Assembly (NCBI GenBank): GCA_003009755.1
Contig: PXUB01000025.1
Span: 14,205-78,204 of the forward strand
Length of the DNA: 64,000 bases
Source of the DNA: Thermoplasmatales archaeon SW_10_69_26
GTDB taxonomy: Archaea; Thermoplasmatota; SW-10-69-26
Reading direction: 5' to 3'
Part shown: one piece after another, positions 17,088 to 25,550 of the stretch
Layout of the letters: the number at the start of each line of letters is the position of its first letter
Position numbering within the stretch: position 1 is the stretch's first letter
Made by a program: the position numbers and the translations under genes
Notes under the pieces: generated by a model
Databases searched by the model: none
Seen by the model: only the letters and a program-made list of their open reading frames with translations
Told to the model about the DNA's origin: nothing

Positions 17088-18749
17088 ATGGATTCTGGCG
17101 GTCTCACTCTTTCTTGTCAGTTCATCGACCTCGATCTCGGGGGGAACCAGGTCGTCCTCCACGCCGACGACGCCGAGGAGATCGGGGTTCACCCTCAGCA
17201 CCGCGTGCACGTCCGGTTCGGCGACGAGAGCTTGGTCGCCGTCGTCGACACGACCTCCTCGGTCGTGGAGCCCGGTCGGATCGGGGTCTTCCCCGGCGTG
17301 GCCGACGACCTGGGCCTGGAAGCGGATGCCCAGCTCGAGGTGCAGCCGGCCGAGAAGCCCGAAAGCGTCGAGTTCATCCGGAAGAAGATGAACGGGCGCG
17401 AGCTCGACACCGACGAGATCGCGCGCCTCGTCGAGGACATGGTGCAGGGCTCGTTGACCGACATCGAGCTGTCGGCCTACGTGACCAGCGTCGAGATCCA
17501 CGACATGAACATCCGGGAGACGACGGACCTGACCCGGTCGATGGTGGAGACCGGCGAGGTCATCGACTTCCACGACCCGATGATCTTCGACAAGCACAGC
17601 ATCGGGGGCGTGCCCGGGAACAAGATCACGCTGCTCGTCGTGCCGATCGCCGCCGCGGCCGGTCTGCCGATCCCGAAGACCAGCTCGCGCGCGATCACCG
17701 GCGCGGCTGGCACCAGCGACGTGATGGAGGTCTTCTGCGACGTCAAGCTCACCGCCGAGCGGATCCGTTCGATCACGAACGACGTCGGCGGCGTCATGGC
17801 CTGGGGCGGCGCGGTCAACCTCGCCCCGGCCGACGACATCATCATCCGCGTCGAGCACCCCCTCTCGCTGGATCCGCGCTCGCTTCTACTGGCCAGCGTG
17901 ATGGCGAAGAAGCGGGCGGTCGGCGCCAAGCACGTCGTCATCGACATCCCGATGGGCCCCGGCTCGAAGATCGCGACGATGGAGGAGGCCAAGAGCCTGG
18001 CGCGGGACTTCATCGCGCTCGGCGACCGGCTCGGCATGCAGGTCGAGTGCGCGATCACCTACGGTGGCCAGCCCGTCGGCAAAACCGTCGGCCCCGCCCT
18101 CGAGGCCAACGAGGCGCTGCGCGCGCTGCGCGGCGACCCCGACGTGCCCGAGAGCTTCACGAAGAAGGCCACCGCGATCGCGGGCATCCTGCTCGAGATG
18201 GGCGGCCTGGCCCGCCGCGGGCGGGGCCAACAGGAGGCCCAGCGCCTGCTCGAGGACGGCTCGGCGCTCGAGACGTTCTCCGAGATCGTGCAGGCTCAAG
18301 GCGGCCCCGAGCCCGAGCTGCAACCGGTGGGCGACCACACGTGGGAGCTCGTCGCCGACAAGGACGGCTACGTCGCCGGCGTCGGGAACCGCGACATCGT
18401 GGCGATCACGCGCAGCCTGGGGGCGCCCAAGGTCAAGGGCGCCGGCGTCGAGCTGCCGAAGAAGGAGGGCGACAGCGTCGAGGAGGGCGAGACGCTGCTC
18501 AAGCTGTACGCCGAGTCCGAGTACAAGCTCGAGGCCGCCCGCAAGCTCGCGACGTCGAAGGACCCGGTCACCGTCGAGGGTATGCTGTTGGAGCGCGTCC
18601 CCGAGTTCCGTGAGATCGGTGACGAGCCCAGCGGACCCGGGCCCGACCCGTCCGCGGACGGCAACGGCGGGATCCGTCAGGTAGCGCCGGAGGCCGACGA
18701 CGACAACGAAGCGGACACCGAGGCCGAGACGGCCGCCGACGGCAGCTGA
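17088..18749 (+). CDS. deoA: AMP phosphorylase
   Basis: A 553-residue member of the archaeal thymidine/AMP phosphorylase family. It phosphorolyses AMP (also CMP/UMP) to the base and ribose-1,5-bisphosphate, feeding RuBisCO. An N-terminal barrel of about 85 residues (FIDLDLGGNQVVLHADDAEE) is the archaeal-specific extra domain. The pyrimidine-phosphorylase signature follows: KHSIGGVPGNKITLL near residue 170 and TSSRAITGAAGTSDVMEVF near 200. The family is usually about 500 residues; here about 50 extra, very acidic C-terminal residues (EADDDNEADTEAETAADG) are added. ATG 17088 is preferred over upstream in-frame starts because GGGGAG precedes it and homology begins there. Confidence 0.93.
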   Translation: MDSGGLTLSCQFIDLDLGGNQVVLHADDAEEIGVHPQHRVHVRFGDESLVAVVDTTSSVVEPGRIGVFPGVADDLGLEADAQLEVQPAEKPESVEFIRKKMNGRELDTDEIARLVEDMVQGSLTDIELSAYVTSVEIHDMNIRETTDLTRSMVETGEVIDFHDPMIFDKHSIGGVPGNKITLLVVPIAAAAGLPIPKTSSRAITGAAGTSDVMEVFCDVKLTAERIRSITNDVGGVMAWGGAVNLAPADDIIIRVEHPLSLDPRSLLLASVMAKKRAVGAKHVVIDIPMGPGSKIATMEEAKSLARDFIALGDRLGMQVECAITYGGQPVGKTVGPALEANEALRALRGDPDVPESFTKKATAIAGILLEMGGLARRGRGQQEAQRLLEDGSALETFSEIVQAQGGPEPELQPVGDHTWELVADKDGYVAGVGNRDIVAITRSLGAPKVKGAGVELPKKEGDSVEEGETLLKLYAESEYKLEAARKLATSKDPVTVEGMLLERVPEFREIGDEPSGPGPDPSADGNGGIRQVAPEADDDNEADTEAETAADGS

Positions 18750-18796
18750 CCGCGCCGGACGTTCAGCTTCATGTAGGGGACGCTTGCTCGGCCCCC

Positions 18797-19111
18797 GTGG
18801 TCCTGTGCTGGGTCCTGTGGGGGTTCATCGCCGCCGCCAACGTCGGCGGCTACGTCGCCACGAGCTACGACAAGCGCGCCGCCCGCCTCTCCAGCCGGGC
18901 GAACCCGCCCGACCGGATCCCAGAGAAGCTGTTGTGGGCGCTGGCTGCCTTCGGCGGGTTCCCGGCGATGATCTACGCCATGCACCGTGTGCGGCACAAG
19001 ACCCGCAAGAAGCGGTTCCTCCTCGTCTTCTTCACGGCCGCCTTCGTGTCCACGATCGTGTGGGCTGGCTGGCTGTCGGTCACCGGGTGCCTGCCCTACG
19101 AGCTGTTCTAG
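18797..19111 (+). CDS. DUF1294 family membrane protein
   Basis: A 104-residue protein from GTG 18797. The conserved DUF1294 features are all there: YDKRAARL, then RIPEKLLWALAAFGGFPA and HKTRKKRF. Membrane helices are at both ends and in the middle. The function of the family is unknown. It lies 47 bases downstream of AMP phosphorylase on the same strand and may be read through from it. Confidence 0.8.
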   Translation: MVLCWVLWGFIAAANVGGYVATSYDKRAARLSSRANPPDRIPEKLLWALAAFGGFPAMIYAMHRVRHKTRKKRFLLVFFTAAFVSTIVWAGWLSVTGCLPYELF

Positions 19112-19211
19112 GCTGCCGGTCTTAGTCAGCTTGAGCTCTCGCGCCGGTCTGAGCGTTTCCACCGCCTGAGGCCGATCGAGAGCTGAACCCAAGCACAGCC
19201 GGCAGTCTGGG

Positions 19212-19526
19212 TCAAAGCTGCGGCAGCTGGCCCTCGATCGCCAGCCAGTGCAGACCGGAGAGGACGAGGACGCCGATCGCCAGCAGCCAGTGCACGATCC
19301 GCCACCGCATGCGACCCCAACGATCCTCGAAGTAGGGCCGCCACCACCCGGTGACGAAGAGCGCGAGCAGGTAGACGGTGGCAATCGCGCCCGACAACCA
19401 GCCCACGAACTCCGCCAACAGCACGAGCTCGACCGTGTGGAGCAAAGCAAGGCCCAGGGCCACCGTCGACGTCCAGATGTGGATGTCGATACGCCACCGT
19501 CGTAGGAGCCGGATCGGTCGGGTCAA
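19212..19526 (-). CDS. Small His-rich membrane protein, possible haem-binding
   Basis: A 104-residue protein with three to four membrane helices. Histidines are placed as in di-haem b-type membrane proteins: DIHIWTSTVALGLALLHTVE in the first helices and WRIVHWLLAIGVLVLSGLHW in the last. This resembles ferric-reductase-like or cytochrome b561-like transmembrane domains, but it is short and the assignment is by pattern only. Its start overlaps the stop of the upstream membrane gene by 4 bases, so the pair forms an operon. Confidence 0.6.
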   Translation of the reverse strand: MTRPIRLLRRWRIDIHIWTSTVALGLALLHTVELVLLAEFVGWLSGAIATVYLLALFVTGWWRPYFEDRWGRMRWRIVHWLLAIGVLVLSGLHWLAIEGQLPQL

Positions 19527-19792
19527 GGCGACCCGGTCCGGGCCCAGCCGAGGAAGAAGGTCCCGGCGATCAAGCCCAGCGAGCCCCAGCCGGCCCAGCC
19601 CCCGCCGATCTCCTCCAACAGATCCTCCTCTTCGCCGCCAGCGGCCTCCTCCTCGCCGTCTGCGACCATGCCGAGCCCCGCGCCGATCAGGCTGGCGGCG
19701 ACGACCACGATCGCCGCGATGGCGAGGGACCGGTCCGTCTGACGGCCAGCGTGGTCACGATCCTCGGAGCTCGCGGCGGCCATCGGCGGCAT
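19523..19792 (-). CDS. Small membrane protein, unknown
   Basis: An 89-residue protein with two membrane helices (LAIAAIVVVAASLIGAGLG and GWGSLGLIAGTFFLGW) separated by a strongly acidic loop (EEEAAGGEEEDLLEE). I choose ATG 19792 because GGTGA lies just upstream; an in-frame TTG at 19813 would add seven residues. It overlaps the following His-rich membrane gene by 4 bases and is divergent from the NfeD-type protease gene 31 bases away. Confidence 0.6.
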   Translation of the reverse strand: MPPMAAASSEDRDHAGRQTDRSLAIAAIVVVAASLIGAGLGMVADGEEEAAGGEEEDLLEEIGGGWAGWGSLGLIAGTFFLGWARTGSP

Positions 19793-19823
19793 CGAGAGGT
19801 CACCGACCGGCAAGAACGTTGCG

Positions 19824-21239
19824 ATGGTGGCGGACGGCGTCGCTGCTGCGAGGGGCGGGGACGATGGACAGATTCAACTCCGACGCTCGTCTTGGGCCCT
19901 CGTGGCGTCTCGGCAGATCGGACTGCTCGTCCTCGTCGGCCTCCTGCTCGTTCCCGCCGTCACCGCCCAGGCCACCGGTTCGCCGGTGTACGTCGCGGAC
20001 GTCGAGGGGACCGTCACACGGGGGACGGCGCTGCAGATCGAGGACGCGCTCGAGCAGGCCGAGGAAGCCGACGCGCCGCTGGTGATCCGGCTGGATACGC
20101 CCGGCGGGCTCGTCGAGTCCACGCTGGAGATCGACCGCGCGATCGCCCGCAGCGATGTCCCGGTGCTCACCTACGTCCGCGAGGGCGGCTGGGCGCAATC
20201 GGCGGGCACGTTCATCTTCCTGATGGGCCACCCCAACGGGATGGGGCAGGGGACCCAGATCGGGAGCGCCCAACCGATCGTGCAATCGCAAAGCGGCGGC
20301 ACGCAGAACGCCTCCGAGAAGGTCACCAACGCGCTGGTCGAACGCATTCGCACGATCGCCGACCGCCACGATCGCGACCCCGACGTCGCCCAGCAGTTCA
20401 TCACCCGCAACCTGAACCTCAACGCCAGCGAGGCGCAGCGCCGGGGCATGAGCAACCACACCGTCGGCGACCTCCGCGGGTTCCTCGAGGCGGTCGACGG
20501 CCGGCAGGCCAACGTCGGCGAGGCCACCGTCGAGCTCGACACGGCCGACGCCGAGATCCGTTACGTCGAGGAGGGGCTTTTGGTCCAGGTCGTGGAGATC
20601 GTCGGCAACCCGCAGGTCGCCTTCGTGTTGTTCCTGATCGGTCTCTACGGCGTCATCTTCGGCTTGGCCGCCCCCGGAACCCTGGTCCCGGAGACGATCG
20701 GGGCCCTGGCCCTGGTGATGGGCCTGATCGGGCTGGGGTTGTTCGACGCCGGCACCAGCGGGTTGCTGTTGATCCTGCTGGCCTCGGCCTTCTTCGTCGC
20801 CGAGGTCCTCACGCCCACGCATGGCGTGTTAGCGACAGCTGGGGCGATCGCGCTCGTGCTGGGAGCGATCTTCCTGCTGGACGAGCCCCTGCTGTCGCGG
20901 GACTACCTGCAACGCTTCCAGATCGTGGCCGTGATCTCGGCGATCGTCTCCGGCGGCGTCGCCTTGGGCGGTGTGGCCTTGGCGGTGCGGACCCGCGGCC
21001 AACCGACGCGCGACGAGGTGGAGGGCCGGGAGGCCGAGACGCTGACCCGGCTGGACCCGGAGGGTCAGGTTGCCTTCCGCGGCGAACGCTGGGGTGCCGT
21101 GACCGAGCACGGGCCGATCCCGCAGGATCGAACGGTCGTCATCGAGGCTCGCGAGGGCCTCACGCTGACAGTACGGGAACCGGACCCGCCCGCCGAGCAG
21201 ACCGGGCGCGGCGACGACCTCGCCGCCGAGGACGACTAG
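19824..21239 (+). CDS. NfeD/ClpP-class membrane serine protease (stomatin operon partner)
   Basis: A 471-residue protein. A hydrophobic signal (IGLLVLVGLLLVPAVTA) is followed by a ClpP-like protease domain: LDTPGGLVEST near residue 93, then GGWAQSAGTFIFL with the predicted nucleophile Ser, and SEKVTNAL with the predicted Lys of the Ser-Lys dyad. Four to five membrane helices and a C-terminal OB-fold NfeD region (EGREAETLTRLDPEGQVAFR) follow. Archaeal homologues cleave the hydrophobic C-terminus of the stomatin encoded with them; that stomatin is 470 bases downstream here. The start is ATG 19824, although the GTG at 19902 would give a more standard signal peptide. Confidence 0.88.
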   Translation: MVADGVAAARGGDDGQIQLRRSSWALVASRQIGLLVLVGLLLVPAVTAQATGSPVYVADVEGTVTRGTALQIEDALEQAEEADAPLVIRLDTPGGLVESTLEIDRAIARSDVPVLTYVREGGWAQSAGTFIFLMGHPNGMGQGTQIGSAQPIVQSQSGGTQNASEKVTNALVERIRTIADRHDRDPDVAQQFITRNLNLNASEAQRRGMSNHTVGDLRGFLEAVDGRQANVGEATVELDTADAEIRYVEEGLLVQVVEIVGNPQVAFVLFLIGLYGVIFGLAAPGTLVPETIGALALVMGLIGLGLFDAGTSGLLLILLASAFFVAEVLTPTHGVLATAGAIALVLGAIFLLDEPLLSRDYLQRFQIVAVISAIVSGGVALGGVALAVRTRGQPTRDEVEGREAETLTRLDPEGQVAFRGERWGAVTEHGPIPQDRTVVIEAREGLTLTVREPDPPAEQTGRGDDLAAEDD

Positions 21240-21241
21240 CC

Positions 21242-21568
21242 TCACTTCACGTACGTGAAGCAGGTCCAGCCGTCCGAGGACTCGACATCGAGAAGGCGGT
21301 TCTCCATCAACACGTCGTCGTTGGCTTGCCGCCAGGCGTCGGCCTCGTCCGAGGGCACGCAGTCTTGCACCTCGTCACCCGGGTCCTTGTCGTCGTGGTC
21401 GTCCTCCGCGTAGGCGGCTTGGGAACCGGCGTCGGTGCCACCTCCGCCGGCCCACGTCACGGCGCCCGCCACCGCCACGGTCAGCACACCCAAGCCCACG
21501 AGCGCGATCCCGAACTTCGTCGTGATCTCCTTGACGTTCGGATCGTTCAGGAGGACGTAGCGTTGCAT
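21242..21568 (-). CDS. Small membrane-anchored protein, unknown
   Basis: A 108-residue protein with one membrane helix (FGIALVGLGVLTVAVAGAV) and a soluble tail containing two Cys (DCVPSD and WTCFTY) that may form a disulphide outside the cell. ATG 21568 is preferred because GAGGAG precedes it; a TTG at 21589 would extend it. It sits on the opposite strand between the NfeD-type protease and stomatin genes, interrupting the usual operon. No family recognised. Confidence 0.55.
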   Translation of the reverse strand: MQRYVLLNDPNVKEITTKFGIALVGLGVLTVAVAGAVTWAGGGGTDAGSQAAYAEDDHDDKDPGDEVQDCVPSDEADAWRQANDDVLMENRLLDVESSDGWTCFTYVK

Positions 21569-21680
21569 GATCTCCTCGATGTCGACCAAACCGATCCCTC
21601 ACCCCCGCCTCGCCAGGTCCCGCGGTTAAACGTGGGGGCCAGGACACCCGACCGAGGCCGCGAGACCGCGGGGCGCCAAG

Positions 21681-21688
21681 CCTTTTCA
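21681..21688 (+). promoter_or_regulatory. TATA-like box of the stomatin gene
   Basis: CCTTTTCA is centred about 26 nt before ATG 21711, which implies a leaderless transcript and an own promoter for the stomatin gene separate from its protease partner. Confidence 0.4.
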
Positions 21689-21710
21689 GCGGGACCCGTG
21701 ATAGGGGACC

Positions 21711-22631
21711 ATGGGGTTGAGCGCGCTTCTCATCTCGCAAGGGACGTGGACCTTCGCCGCCATCGTCATCGGGTTCGTCGCCCTGCTCTTCGTCGCCTCG
21801 GCGATCAAGATCGTCAAGGAGTACGAGCGGGGCGTGATCTTCCGGCTGGGTCGGCTGATCGGAGCCAAGGGTCCCGGCCTGTTCTTCATCATCCCGATCT
21901 TGGACAAGATGGTCAAGGTCGACCTCCGCGTGATCACGCACGACGTGCCGATCCAGGAGGTCATGACCGTCGACAACGTCCCGGTCTCGGTGAACGCGGT
22001 CGTCTACTACCGCGTCATGGAGCCCGAGGACGCCACCGTCGAGGTCGAGGACTACCGGATGGCGACGAGCCAGATCGCGCAGACCACGCTGCGCAGCGTC
22101 GTCGGCAAATCCCAGCTCGACGAGTTGCTCGCCGAGCGCGAGAAGATCAACGAGGAGCTGCAGGAGGTCATCGACGACGCCACCGACCCGTGGGGCATCA
22201 AGGTCTCCGCCGTCGAGATCAAGGACGTCGAGCTCCCGCAGGACATGCGTCGCGCCATGGCCGCCCAAGCCGAGGCCGAGCGCGAGCGCCGCGCCCGCGT
22301 GATCTCCGCCGAGGGCGAACAGCAGGCCGCCGAGCGGCTCAAGGAGGCCTCGCAGACGATGGCCGAGGGCAAGGGTTCGCTGTACCTGCGCACGCTGCAG
22401 ACGATCCAGGAGACCGCCAGCGAGCAGGGCACCAACACGGTGATCCCGCTCCCGATCGAGTTCCTGAAGGCGCTGAACCCCAACGACGGCGGCAGCCTGC
22501 CGCTGATGGGGTCCGGTGGGGGCGACGACGACGGGGAAGACGATGACGGGGGAACCGAGCCCCTCGAGGACATCGTTGACGACGACACCGGCGCCGAGGA
22601 GCTCGTCGAAGAGGAGAACGCGGGGACCTGA
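21711..22631 (+). CDS. Stomatin/prohibitin (SPFH) family protein
   Basis: A 306-residue protein. An N-terminal membrane segment (FAAIVIGFVALLFVASAIKI) is followed by the SPFH domain (VKEYERGVIFRLGRLIGAKG, VNAVVYYRVMEPEDA, RSVVGKSQLDELLAER), a coiled-coil (AAQAEAERERRARVISAEGE) and IPLPIEFLKAL. It ends in an unusual acidic, Asp/Glu/Gly-rich tail of about 45 residues. Stomatins form oligomeric membrane scaffolds and are substrates of the NfeD-type protease, which is encoded just upstream. The two genes are separated by an opposite-strand gene. Confidence 0.9.
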   Translation: MGLSALLISQGTWTFAAIVIGFVALLFVASAIKIVKEYERGVIFRLGRLIGAKGPGLFFIIPILDKMVKVDLRVITHDVPIQEVMTVDNVPVSVNAVVYYRVMEPEDATVEVEDYRMATSQIAQTTLRSVVGKSQLDELLAEREKINEELQEVIDDATDPWGIKVSAVEIKDVELPQDMRRAMAAQAEAERERRARVISAEGEQQAAERLKEASQTMAEGKGSLYLRTLQTIQETASEQGTNTVIPLPIEFLKALNPNDGGSLPLMGSGGGDDDGEDDDGGTEPLEDIVDDDTGAEELVEEENAGT

Positions 22632-22705
22632 CCCCGCTCACGATAGCATCGGCCGAGGACGCGTGGGCGCCCCCGGCCTCGGGCGGCCACCGTCCCGGTC
22701 GACGG

Positions 22706-22944
22706 TCAGGGACCGAAGGGTCCGGGGGCATTGGGCCCCTGGTCCTCCGTCGGGGCGATCAGATCCAGCTGGTCGGGGTTGAAGGCGCGGTCGCCTCCCT
22801 CCCCCACAGCTCGACCAGCACGCGGTTGTCCCGGTCGAAGTCGAGCACGAGACCCTGCTCGTCCCACAGGGTCTCGTCGACCTCCGGGTTCGGGCGCACG
22901 CGGACGGCATCTCCGACGCTGAGACGCACGTGTATCTCACCCAC
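22706..22944 (-). CDS. Small SH3/KOW-like protein, frameshifted
   Basis: The frame from 22944 reads VRLSVGDAVRVRPNPEVDET and GLVLDFDRDNRVLVELWG, a pattern of small SH3-like beta-barrels. In the plain frame it then runs into EATAPSTPTSWI and stops at 22759. A neighbouring frame continues much better as GDRAFNPDQLDLIAPTEDQG and PNAPGPFGP, stopping at 22706-22708. The two join in a G-rich run near 22800 by a one-base change, giving about 78 residues. This is either a sequence error in the G-run or a real lesion. No family name can be given. Confidence 0.5.
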
Positions 22945-23031
22945 AGATGTCTTGCATGGCCAACCCTGATGAAGGCTCGCTGGCCCGTCACATCGACGAC
23001 GTTCAGATGCGGGTCCGTTTGTGGGCCGTTC

Positions 23032-24231
23032 TCAGGCGCTTTCGCCGCCCATGCGGGCGTCCGCGTGGGCGAGCGCGACGTCCGCGGCCTGATACAGCAG
23101 GTGCAGATCGGGCTCGGGTCGGGCGCGGGCGTAGTCGGCGAACTCGCCGCGCAGCGCCAACAGGTCCGCGTGGCCCTCCTCGACCGTGTCGGGATCGGCC
23201 CCAGGGCCCAGGTGGCGAGCGATCGTGGCCCGCAGGCGTTCGATCTTGACGGCGGCGAAGCCAGGCGGCATCGGGTTGTCGACGAGCGGCACGAGCTCGG
23301 GCTCGCCGCCCTCGCCGGGGGGGCCCTGGAAGCCGCCGGCTTCGAGGCCGCGGATCGCGTTCTCGAGGTGGGCGAGCTCGGGCGCCTCGTGGAGGGGCGT
23401 GGCCAGCGGTTCGCCGCAGGCGGCCACACCTTCGACGTCGAAGAGGCCGCGGCCGTCGCCGCGGAGGCCGTCGAGGAACCGGCGGGGCAGCGCCTCGCCC
23501 TCCTCGGTCTCCGCTTCGCGCCAGGCCAGCCGGGAGAGGTCGCCGACGGGCAGCTCGGCACGCAGAGCCAACGCCAGACCGGAGGGCGGCGGCGGATCGG
23601 GATCGTCGCCGGTGGGCCACAGGTAGCCGGCACCGCCACCGGCGAGCACGGTCGTCTCGGCGCGGTGCGTGGTGCACTCCTCGCCGTCGACGAGCACGGC
23701 CCCGGAGACGCCCTCCTCGGCGTCGCCGATCAAGCGCACGGCGACGGTCGTCTGGTCCACGGCGGCGCCCTCGCGCTGCAAGCGATCGAGGATCGCCTCG
23801 CGCAGGTTGCGGGCCCAGGCTTCGTCGTTGGGGACGTCCAGCTCCTCGAGCCACCGTCGGACGCGACGGGCGCGGAAGCCGAACACCTGGGCCTCCTCGG
23901 GGGCGGGAACCTCGCTGCGCTTGATGAGCTCGCGGGCCTGGGGCACCGGGTCCTCGGGGATCGGCGGGACGTCGGGGACGTCCTGGGCGCCCTGGACGAG
24001 CAGGCGGGTGCGGGCGCCCGATCGCACGGCGGCGAGGGCGGCGGCTGCGCCGGCCAGGTCGCCACCGACGACGAGCACGGACCGGTCGCGGGGACGGTCG
24101 GCGTCGGTCTCCTCGTCCGAGCCGAGGGTCATGCCGCCCAGCATGCCGCCGGGGCCTTCGCGGTCGCCGACGATGGCGCCGACGGCGTCCCCAGACGAGG
24201 ACGGCGACGGGTGTTGATCGGGGTCCGCCAT
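23032..24231 (-). CDS. Divergent FAD-dependent L-aspartate-oxidase-like protein
   Basis: A 399-residue protein. The dinucleotide-binding start SVLVVGGDLAGAAAALAAVR (near residue 50) and the second glycine-rich segment TVLAGGGAGYLWPTGDDPDP are those of the fumarate reductase/NadB flavoprotein group. A helical C-terminal region (IERLRATIARHLGPGADP) follows. It starts five bases after the nadA stop, so it is in the nadA operon, where NadB would supply iminoaspartate. However, NadB is normally about 500-540 residues and the usual substrate-site motif (SRGAH..DYP) is not seen, so function is inferred mainly from context. An N-terminal tail of about 48 residues is low-complexity. Confidence 0.62.
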   Translation of the reverse strand: MADPDQHPSPSSSGDAVGAIVGDREGPGGMLGGMTLGSDEETDADRPRDRSVLVVGGDLAGAAAALAAVRSGARTRLLVQGAQDVPDVPPIPEDPVPQARELIKRSEVPAPEEAQVFGFRARRVRRWLEELDVPNDEAWARNLREAILDRLQREGAAVDQTTVAVRLIGDAEEGVSGAVLVDGEECTTHRAETTVLAGGGAGYLWPTGDDPDPPPPSGLALALRAELPVGDLSRLAWREAETEEGEALPRRFLDGLRGDGRGLFDVEGVAACGEPLATPLHEAPELAHLENAIRGLEAGGFQGPPGEGGEPELVPLVDNPMPPGFAAVKIERLRATIARHLGPGADPDTVEEGHADLLALRGEFADYARARPEPDLHLLYQAADVALAHADARMGGESA

Positions 24232-24235
24232 GCGA

Positions 24236-25363
24236 TCACGACCCGATCTCGAGCATGCGGTCCAGCGCGACGCGGGACCACTCGCGGTCCTCCTCGTCGA
24301 CGCGGACGCGGTTGATCACGTTGCCCTTGACCAGCTCCTCGAGCACCCAGGTCACGTAGTTGGGGTCGATCTGGCGCATCGCGTTGCAATCCAGGCAGGC
24401 GTCGCCGCACAGCTGGATGACCTGCTTGGCCTCGGGCGTGTTGCGCTGCAGGTGCTCGATGAGGTGCTTCTCGGTGCCGATCGCGATCGTGGTGTCATCC
24501 TCGGCCTCGTGCACGAAGTCGATGATCTGGCCCGTCGAACCGGCGAAGTCGGCGGCGTCGACGACCTCGCGCGGGCACTCGGGGTGGACGATGATCTCGC
24601 CGTCCGGGTAGCGCTCGCGCATGCCGGCCACGTGCTCGAGGGAGAACCGGTCGTGGACCTGGCACATGCCATCCCACAGGATGAAGCGGGCGTCCTCGAC
24701 GGCCTCCCGAGAGGTGCCGCCGAACTCGGGGTGCCAGGGGTTCCACTTCACCCAGTCCTCGTCGCGGAAGCCCAGGTCGTAGGCGGTGTTGTGGCCGAGG
24801 TGCTTGTCCGGCATGAACAGGATCTTGCGCCCGGAGTCCAGCGCCCACTCGAAGATCTCGTCGGCGCTCGAGCTCGTGCAGATCGCCCCGTCCATCCGGC
24901 CGGTGAAGGCCTTGAGGTCGGCGTAGCTGTTCATGTAGGTGACGGGCACGATCTCGTCGGGGTCGAGCACCTGGGTGAGGTCGTCCCAGGCTTGGCGAAC
25001 CTGCACCATCTCGGCCATGCCGGCCATCGGGCAGGCGGCCTCGCGGCTCGGGATGATGACGTTGCGTTCGCCGCCGGTAAGGATGTCGGCCGTCTCGGCC
25101 ATGAACGTGACGCCGCAGAAGACGATGTTCTCGACCTCGGCGTCACGGGCGCGCTTGGAGAGGGAGAAGGAATCACCCGTGAAGTCCGCCAGCTCGTAGA
25201 TCTCCTCGTGCTGGTAGTTGTGCCCCAAGATGAGGGTCGAGTCGCCCAGGCAATCGCGGGCGCGCTCGATGCGCTCGGCTCGTTCCCCCGGGCCCAGATC
25301 CCGGTAGGGTTCCGGTAGCTGGGCGAAGTGGGCGTACCGGAACAGGTTCAGCGTCTCGGCCAT
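24236..25363 (-). CDS. nadA: Quinolinate synthase
   Basis: A 375-residue, long-form NadA. It condenses iminoaspartate with dihydroxyacetone phosphate to quinolinate in NAD biosynthesis using a [4Fe-4S] cluster. Conserved elements: LGHNYQHEEIYELADFTGDS near residue 46, FCGVTFMAETADIL, YMNSYADLKA, CTSSSA, and WDGMCQVHDRF. The spacing of C111, C234 and C320 matches the three cluster ligands of the Bacillus-type enzyme, and CGDACLDC adds C324 and C327. It leads an operon with the NadB-like gene; nadC is not seen here. Confidence 0.95.
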   Translation of the reverse strand: MAETLNLFRYAHFAQLPEPYRDLGPGERAERIERARDCLGDSTLILGHNYQHEEIYELADFTGDSFSLSKRARDAEVENIVFCGVTFMAETADILTGGERNVIIPSREAACPMAGMAEMVQVRQAWDDLTQVLDPDEIVPVTYMNSYADLKAFTGRMDGAICTSSSADEIFEWALDSGRKILFMPDKHLGHNTAYDLGFRDEDWVKWNPWHPEFGGTSREAVEDARFILWDGMCQVHDRFSLEHVAGMRERYPDGEIIVHPECPREVVDAADFAGSTGQIIDFVHEAEDDTTIAIGTEKHLIEHLQRNTPEAKQVIQLCGDACLDCNAMRQIDPNYVTWVLEELVKGNVINRVRVDEEDREWSRVALDRMLEIGS

Positions 25364-25509
25364 CGCATGGAGCCAGCCGACCGGAGCCTAAAGGCGTTGG
25401 GTTGGGGGAAATCCGTTCGCCCTCGGGAGCGCTGGCTCGAAGAATTTTCGCTCGCGCCCGCGACCACGAAGCTGCCTGCGGTGGCAAGCTTCCCCACCCC
25501 GAGCGAACA

Positions 25510-25517
25510 TCTATAAC
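25510..25517 (+). promoter_or_regulatory. TATA-like box of the superoxide dismutase gene
   Basis: TCTATAAC lies about 37 nt before ATG 25551, giving a leader of roughly 12-15 nt that includes a GAGG Shine-Dalgarno-like element. Confidence 0.55.
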
Positions 25518-25550
25518 GTCTGTTGCCTTGCCCTATACGAGGCGGTCGAC

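Noticed and set aside
22638-23639. Alternative minus-strand frame over the NadB-like gene
   Set aside because: Arg/Ser/Pro-rich shadow; the chosen frame has two flavin-binding motifs.
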